Shown in pieces: positions 60,471 to 64,000 of a DNA stretch of 64,000 nucleotides. The translations under genes and the position numbers were made by a program. The notes beneath the pieces were generated by a model. That model was given only the letters and a program-made list of their open reading frames with translations. It was not told where the DNA came from and searched no databases. The DNA lies in contig NZ_BAAAUV010000002.1 of the NCBI RefSeq assembly GCF_039534125.1, positions 496,001 through 560,000 on the forward strand, read 5' to 3'. The DNA is from Actinocorallia longicatena (GTDB lineage Bacteria; Actinomycetota; Actinomycetes; Streptosporangiales; Streptosporangiaceae). How positions within the stretch are numbered: the stretch's first letter is position 1; each line of letters starts with the position of its first letter.

Positions 60471-62597
60471 TCAGGAGGCGACCGGCGCGGCCGGCTCGCG
60501 GACGGCGGGCTCGTCCTCCTCGCGGATCCCGTAGCGGGTGTAGAGCCGCTTGAGCGGCCCGGGAGCCCACCAGTTGAGATCGCCGAGCAGCCGCATCGTC
60601 GCCGGGACGAGCAGCGCCCGCACGATCGTCGCGTCGACCAGGATCGCGATCACCATGCCGACCCCGGTCAGCTTGATGAAGGTGATCCCCGAGGTCGAGA
60701 ACGCCGCGATGACCACGATGAACAGCAGGGCGGCGCTGGTGATGATCGAGCCGGTCCGCTGGAGGCCCGTCGCGACGGCCGTGGTGTTGTCGCCGGTCAG
60801 GTCGTACTGCTCGCGGACCCGCGACAGCAGGAACACCTCGTAGTCCATCGAGATGCCGAACAGCATGGCCAGCATGAGGATCGGCATCGCGGGGGCGATG
60901 TCGCCGGTGGCGGTGAAGTCCAGCAGGCCCGCCAGGTTGCCGTCCTGGAAGATCCAGACGATCGCGCCGAACGTCGCCGACAGCGACAGCAGGTTCATCA
61001 GGATCGCCTTGACCGGCAGCAGCACCGAGCCGAACGCGAGGAACAGCAGCACGAAGATCGCCCCGCCGACGACCACGGCGAGCCACGGCAGCATCCGGCC
61101 GAGGCTGGAGAGCTGGTCGGCGAGCGTCGCGGTCTCGCCTCCCACGTAGGTCTCGCCGGGGGCGGGCACGTCACGGACCCGCTCGACGATGCGGCGGGCC
61201 TCGACCGAGGTCGGCGGCTCGGCGTAGCGGACCGCGATCCGGGTCACCTGGCCCGCGGTGCCCACGACCTCGGCCCCGGTGACGCCCTTCACCTCCCGCA
61301 GCGCGCTCACGTACTGCTGGGTGGGCGCGTTCCTGACGACCACGTCGATCGGGGTGGTGACGTTCGCGGGGAAGTCGCGCTGGAGGGTCTCGGCGACGAC
61401 GCGCGTCTCGGTGCCCTCGGGCAGGACCCGGGTGTCGACCCCGCCCCAGTTGATCCGCAGGAAGGGCGAGCCGAGCGCCAGCAGCACCGCGACGATCGCG
61501 ACGCTGACCACGATCGGGCGGTTCATGACGGCCTTGGCCAGCCGCTCCCACCGGTTCCCCGCCCGGACGGCGCCGGACCTGCGGACCCTGCGGGAGTTGA
61601 CGCGCGGGCCGAGCACCGACAGCAGGGCGGGCAGCACGACGATCGCGGCGAGCATCGCCACGACCACGGTCGCGACGCCGCCGAGCCCCATCGACCGCAG
61701 GAAGAGCTGGTCGAACAGCAGCAGCCCCGACAGGGACACCGCGACGGTCACTCCGGAGACCACGACGGTCCGTCCCGCCGTCGCCATGGTCCTGGCCACC
61801 GCCTCCTCGGTGTCCTGCGCGCGGGCCAGCTCCTCGCGGAACCGCCACACCATGAACAGCCCGTAGTCGATGGCGAGGCCGAGCCCCATGAACGTGGTGA
61901 TGTTGATCGAGAAGATCGACACCTCGGTGAAGTAGGTGAGGACGTGCAGCGCGGTGAACGAGCCGAGGATCGCGACCCCGCCGATGACCAGCGGCAGCGA
62001 CGCCGCGACCAGCCCACCGAAGATCACGACCAGCAGGATCAGGAGGATCGGGATCGAGATGGCGTCGGCCTTGGCGATGTCGGAGCTCACCCGGCTGTTG
62101 ATCGCGTCCTCGGTGACGACGTGGCCGCCGAGCCGCACCCGGAGACCGTCGGCCTTCCTCAGGTCGTCCTTGATCGCGAGGTAGTTGTCGGTCCGGACCT
62201 GGGCGTCGTCGCCGGCCAGCCGCAGGACGGCGTAGGTCGTCCTGCGGTCCGCGCTCACGAACGCCGGAGAGCCGGTCGACCAGAAGGTCTGCGTTCCGGC
62301 GATCCTGCTCTGGGGCAGCGCGGCGAGCGAGGCCGTCACGGCGGCCCTGGTGGCGGGGTCGTCGGCGCTCCCGCCCTCGTACAGGACGATGACGTCGGGC
62401 TCGGACCGGCCGAAGGCGTCCTCGATGGCGGTGGCGGCGGTGTGGCTGTCGCTGTCCGGCGTCTCGAAGCCGCCGGAGGTGGTCAGCGCCCCGAAGACCC
62501 CTGTCCCCCAGACGCCGAAGAACAGGACGGCGGCCAGGGACAGCCACAGGATCAGCTTGCGCCGCCGGTGGACGACCCGCCCCCAGGTCTCGAACAT
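60471..62597 (-). CDS. MMPL family RND-type transporter
   Basis: 708 residues with about 12 transmembrane helices in two halves, each with a periplasmic loop. Seen are the FMGLGLAIDYGLFMVWRFRE and LMLAMLFGISMDYEVFLLSR segments carrying the proton-relay Asp-Tyr pairs typical of MmpL/HAE2 transporters. It exports lipids or drugs by proton motive force. ATG start with a GGGGGA site. It is divergent from a TetR gene, with operator-like repeats between them, so probably repressed by it. Confidence 0.93.
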   Translation of the reverse strand: MFETWGRVVHRRRKLILWLSLAAVLFFGVWGTGVFGALTTSGGFETPDSDSHTAATAIEDAFGRSEPDVIVLYEGGSADDPATRAAVTASLAALPQSRIAGTQTFWSTGSPAFVSADRRTTYAVLRLAGDDAQVRTDNYLAIKDDLRKADGLRVRLGGHVVTEDAINSRVSSDIAKADAISIPILLILLVVIFGGLVAASLPLVIGGVAILGSFTALHVLTYFTEVSIFSINITTFMGLGLAIDYGLFMVWRFREELARAQDTEEAVARTMATAGRTVVVSGVTVAVSLSGLLLFDQLFLRSMGLGGVATVVVAMLAAIVVLPALLSVLGPRVNSRRVRRSGAVRAGNRWERLAKAVMNRPIVVSVAIVAVLLALGSPFLRINWGGVDTRVLPEGTETRVVAETLQRDFPANVTTPIDVVVRNAPTQQYVSALREVKGVTGAEVVGTAGQVTRIAVRYAEPPTSVEARRIVERVRDVPAPGETYVGGETATLADQLSSLGRMLPWLAVVVGGAIFVLLFLAFGSVLLPVKAILMNLLSLSATFGAIVWIFQDGNLAGLLDFTATGDIAPAMPILMLAMLFGISMDYEVFLLSRVREQYDLTGDNTTAVATGLQRTGSIITSAALLFIVVIAAFSTSGITFIKLTGVGMVIAILVDATIVRALLVPATMRLLGDLNWWAPGPLKRLYTRYGIREEDEPAVREPAAPVAS

Positions 62598-62608
62598 GAT
62601 TCCCCCTA

Positions 62609-62658
62609 GTGACCGTCAGTCACGTTGGTAAACACCGTTAATTTTCTGGGTCGGTGTT
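62609..62658. promoter_or_regulatory. Operator-like inverted repeats between MMPL and TetR genes
   Basis: Two repeats: GTGAC-N5-GTCAC (62609-62623), and AACACCG (62631-62637) paired with CGGTGTT (62652-62658) around an AT-rich spacer. The pair lies in the 106-base divergent gap and is the natural place for TetR binding and both promoters. Confidence 0.5.
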
Positions 62659-62703
62659 AACATCGCACCGGCGAGGGCAGGGGTCAAGAGAGAGGTAGGT
62701 CAC

Positions 62704-63408
62704 ATGACGCTGGGACGGCGCGAGCGGGTGCGCGCGGCGACCATCGTCGAGATCACCGAGACCGCCCGGAAGATCCTCATCGACGAGGGGCCCGAGGCCG
62801 TCACCCTCCGCGCGATCGCCCGCGAGATGGGCATGACCGCCCCCGCGCTCTACCGCTACTTCCCCAGCCACGCCGAGCTGGTGCGGCACATGGTCGGGAC
62901 CCTGTTCAACGAGCTCACCATCGCCCTGCACACCGAGATCAAGGCCGTCCCGCACGCCGACATGCGCGGCAAGTTCCTCGCCGCGACGCTCACCTTCCGG
63001 CGCTGGGCCCTGGAGCACCGGCGCGAGTACGCGCTGCTGTTCGGCACCCCGTTCCCCGGCATCGAGGACGTCTACACCGACGACTTCGCGGCCGAATGCG
63101 GCCGCCAGTTCGGACTGACCTTCCTCCATCTCTTCGAGGAACTGTGGGCCGGGAACCCCTTCCCCGTCCCGCCCGAGGAGTCACTGGACCCGCGCCTGCG
63201 CGTGCAGCTCGCCCGCTACCGCGACTCGGTCGGCACCGCCCTCCCCCTGGGCTGCATGCAGTTCTTCCTCCAGTGCTGGGTCCGCCTCCAGGGCGCCGTC
63301 AGCCTCGAGGTCTTCGGCCACCTGGCCTTCGCCTTCGACGACCCCGAGCCCCTCTTCCTCCTCATGCTCGAAGAGGTCGCCACCCACATCGGCCTGGCGA
63401 AGCCCTAG
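62704..63408 (+). CDS. TetR/AcrR family regulator (WHG domain)
   Basis: 234 residues. The N-terminal helix-turn-helix (~15-60) reads AREMGMTAPALYRYFPSHAE with the LRAI context. The ligand domain of the WHG type has FRRWALEHRREYALLFG and LPLGCMQFFLQCW. It is divergent from the MMPL exporter, its probable target. ATG start. Its stop codon TAG is part of the CTAG at the left edge of repeat element copy 2. Confidence 0.92.
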   Translation: MTLGRRERVRAATIVEITETARKILIDEGPEAVTLRAIAREMGMTAPALYRYFPSHAELVRHMVGTLFNELTIALHTEIKAVPHADMRGKFLAATLTFRRWALEHRREYALLFGTPFPGIEDVYTDDFAAECGRQFGLTFLHLFEELWAGNPFPVPPEESLDPRLRVQLARYRDSVGTALPLGCMQFFLQCWVRLQGAVSLEVFGHLAFAFDDPEPLFLLMLEEVATHIGLAKP

Positions 63409-63572
63409 GCCGTGTCTTACGGATCTTGTCCGTAGCGAGCGGCGGTCAGGTGCGTGCCTCGGAGGTGCGGAGGAGGGAGTCGGCCTGGTTGGCCGTCGAC
63501 CGACGACAAGCCTGCGAGGTGCGTGCCTGGGCGTCGCGCAGTAGGACCGAAGATCCGTAAGACACGGCCTAG
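63405..63572. repeat. Structured repeat element, copy 2
   Basis: 168 bp bounded by CTAG on both sides and a perfect 22-bp inverted repeat (left arm 63405-63426 beginning CTAGGCCGTGTC, right arm 63551-63572). The core at ~63433-63546 matches copy 1, with AGGTGCGTGCCT at 63448-63459 and 63517-63528. Both convergent neighbours (TetR and Ku) end in TAG within these CTAGs. Removing the element and one CTAG would leave two genes overlapping at a single CTAG, as seen at 21497-21500. This favours insertion with target duplication, although the arms differ from copy 1. Confidence 0.8.
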
Positions 63573-64000
63573 GCGGACTTACGGGTCGCCGGCTTCTTGG
63601 CGGGTTCCTTCTTGGCGGCGGGGGCCTTGCGGGCCGGGGTCTTCTTGGCCGGGGTGCGGGACTTCTTGGCGGCGTCGACGCTGGCGCGGAGGGCTGCCAG
63701 GAGGTCGGTGGCGGCGGGGGCGTCGTCGGACCGGTCGGCGGGCTGGACGACGTCGCGGCCCTCGGCCTTGGCGTCGATGACGGCCTGGAGGGCCTCGCGG
63801 TAGGCGTCCTTGTACTCCGACGGGTCGAAGTCGGCGGCCATCGTCTCGATCAGCGAGGAGGCCATCGCGAGTTCCTGCGGACGGACCTCGATCTCCTCCT
63901 CCAGGAAGGGGAACGCGGCCTGGCGGACCTCATCCGGCCACAGCATCGTCTCCAGGACGAACACGCCGTCCACGACCCGCAGCGTGGCCAGGGACTCGCG
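63569..64000 (-). CDS. ku: Ku DNA end-binding protein (5' part outside window)
   Basis: The C-terminal 143 residues of bacterial Ku. The beta-barrel end (LETMLWPDEVRQAAFPFLEE), the helical RPQELAMASSLIETMAADFD segment, and the minimal LigD-contact region precede a Lys/Ala/Pro-rich basic tail (KKSRTPAKKTPARKA and similar) that is typical of actinobacterial Ku and binds DNA. With LigD it carries out non-homologous end joining. The gene starts beyond the right edge. The stop TAG lies in the right-hand CTAG of the repeat element. Confidence 0.9.
   Translation of the reverse strand, partial: RESLATLRVVDGVFVLETMLWPDEVRQAAFPFLEEEIEVRPQELAMASSLIETMAADFDPSEYKDAYREALQAVIDAKAEGRDVVQPADRSDDAPAATDLLAALRASVDAAKKSRTPAKKTPARKAPAAKKEPAKKPATRKSA

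Noticed and set aside
1..64000. CRISPR arrays, intact transposases, prophage genes or rRNA
   Set aside because: None seen by reading; no regularly spaced repeats and no transposase or integrase motifs in the frames.

Overview
The window is chromosomal DNA of a high-GC actinomycete, roughly 70% G+C by eye, with frequent GTG and TTG starts. Actinobacterial markers are a WhiB7-type regulator, mycoredoxin, the AdnAB helicase-nuclease, UvrD2 with HRDC and tetracysteine parts, MoeZ, an F420-type PPOX oxidoreductase, UPF0182, PPA1309 and DUF2342 proteins, and an IdeR/DmdR-type iron box. The set fits Streptosporangiales or a Streptomyces-like relative (for example the Thermomonosporaceae). The genus cannot be fixed from the sequence alone. 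Both window ends cut genes: an aldehyde dehydrogenase on the left and Ku on the right.

Layout. 1-5.1 kb: a catabolic operon (permease, glutamine-synthetase-like ligase, aldehyde dehydrogenase) facing a GntR/FadR regulator with a palindrome between them. 5.1-10.2 kb: a membrane protein, a serine hydrolase behind a sigma-R-like promoter, and a large secreted M14 carboxypeptidase. 10.3-18.9 kb: initiator tRNA and a housekeeping neighbourhood (UPF0182, PPA1309, PDZ/Lon-like protease, MoaE, epimerase-like protein, DUF2342 protein, NUDIX). 18.9-24.2 kb: PadR regulator with a perfect palindrome and a DrrAB-type exporter, then a YgjP-like metallopeptidase pair and an ABC1/UbiB-type kinase. 24.2-31.2 kb: WhiB7 with a long leader holding a 108-codon ORF and a terminator hairpin, TesB, UvrD2, mycoredoxin, and an ECF sigma factor with a membrane partner. 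31.3-35.6 kb: an alginate-lyase-like protein, NudC, an M20 peptidase, DUF4031 and HD proteins. 35.6-41.2 kb: an iron-box-controlled NIS siderophore operon (ATP-grasp plus two IucA/IucC synthetases) and an AMP-forming ligase. 41.3-45.3 kb: small proteins including two roadblock-type proteins flanking a DUF4388-like protein. 45.3-51.8 kb: AdnB and AdnA. 51.9-64 kb: SDR, PPOX, a kinase/subtilisin operon, ROK, MoeZ, an alkyltransferase-like protein, a serine-hydrolase lipoprotein, an MMPL exporter with its TetR regulator, and Ku.

The most striking non-coding structure is a pair of ~165-bp elements (15694-15857 and 63405-63572). Their ~115-bp cores are nearly the same and each contains the 12-mer AGGTGCGTGCCT twice. 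Their long terminal inverted repeats are unrelated in sequence between the copies but self-complementary within each copy. Each abuts TAG stop codons. Three GGAAT-N18-GTT motifs, the sigma-R consensus of Streptomyces, lie in front of the mycoredoxin, MoeZ and serine-hydrolase genes and suggest a thiol-stress regulon. The siderophore operon has the core gene content of vibrioferrin synthesis (PvsA/B/D-like) but no visible decarboxylase or transporter.
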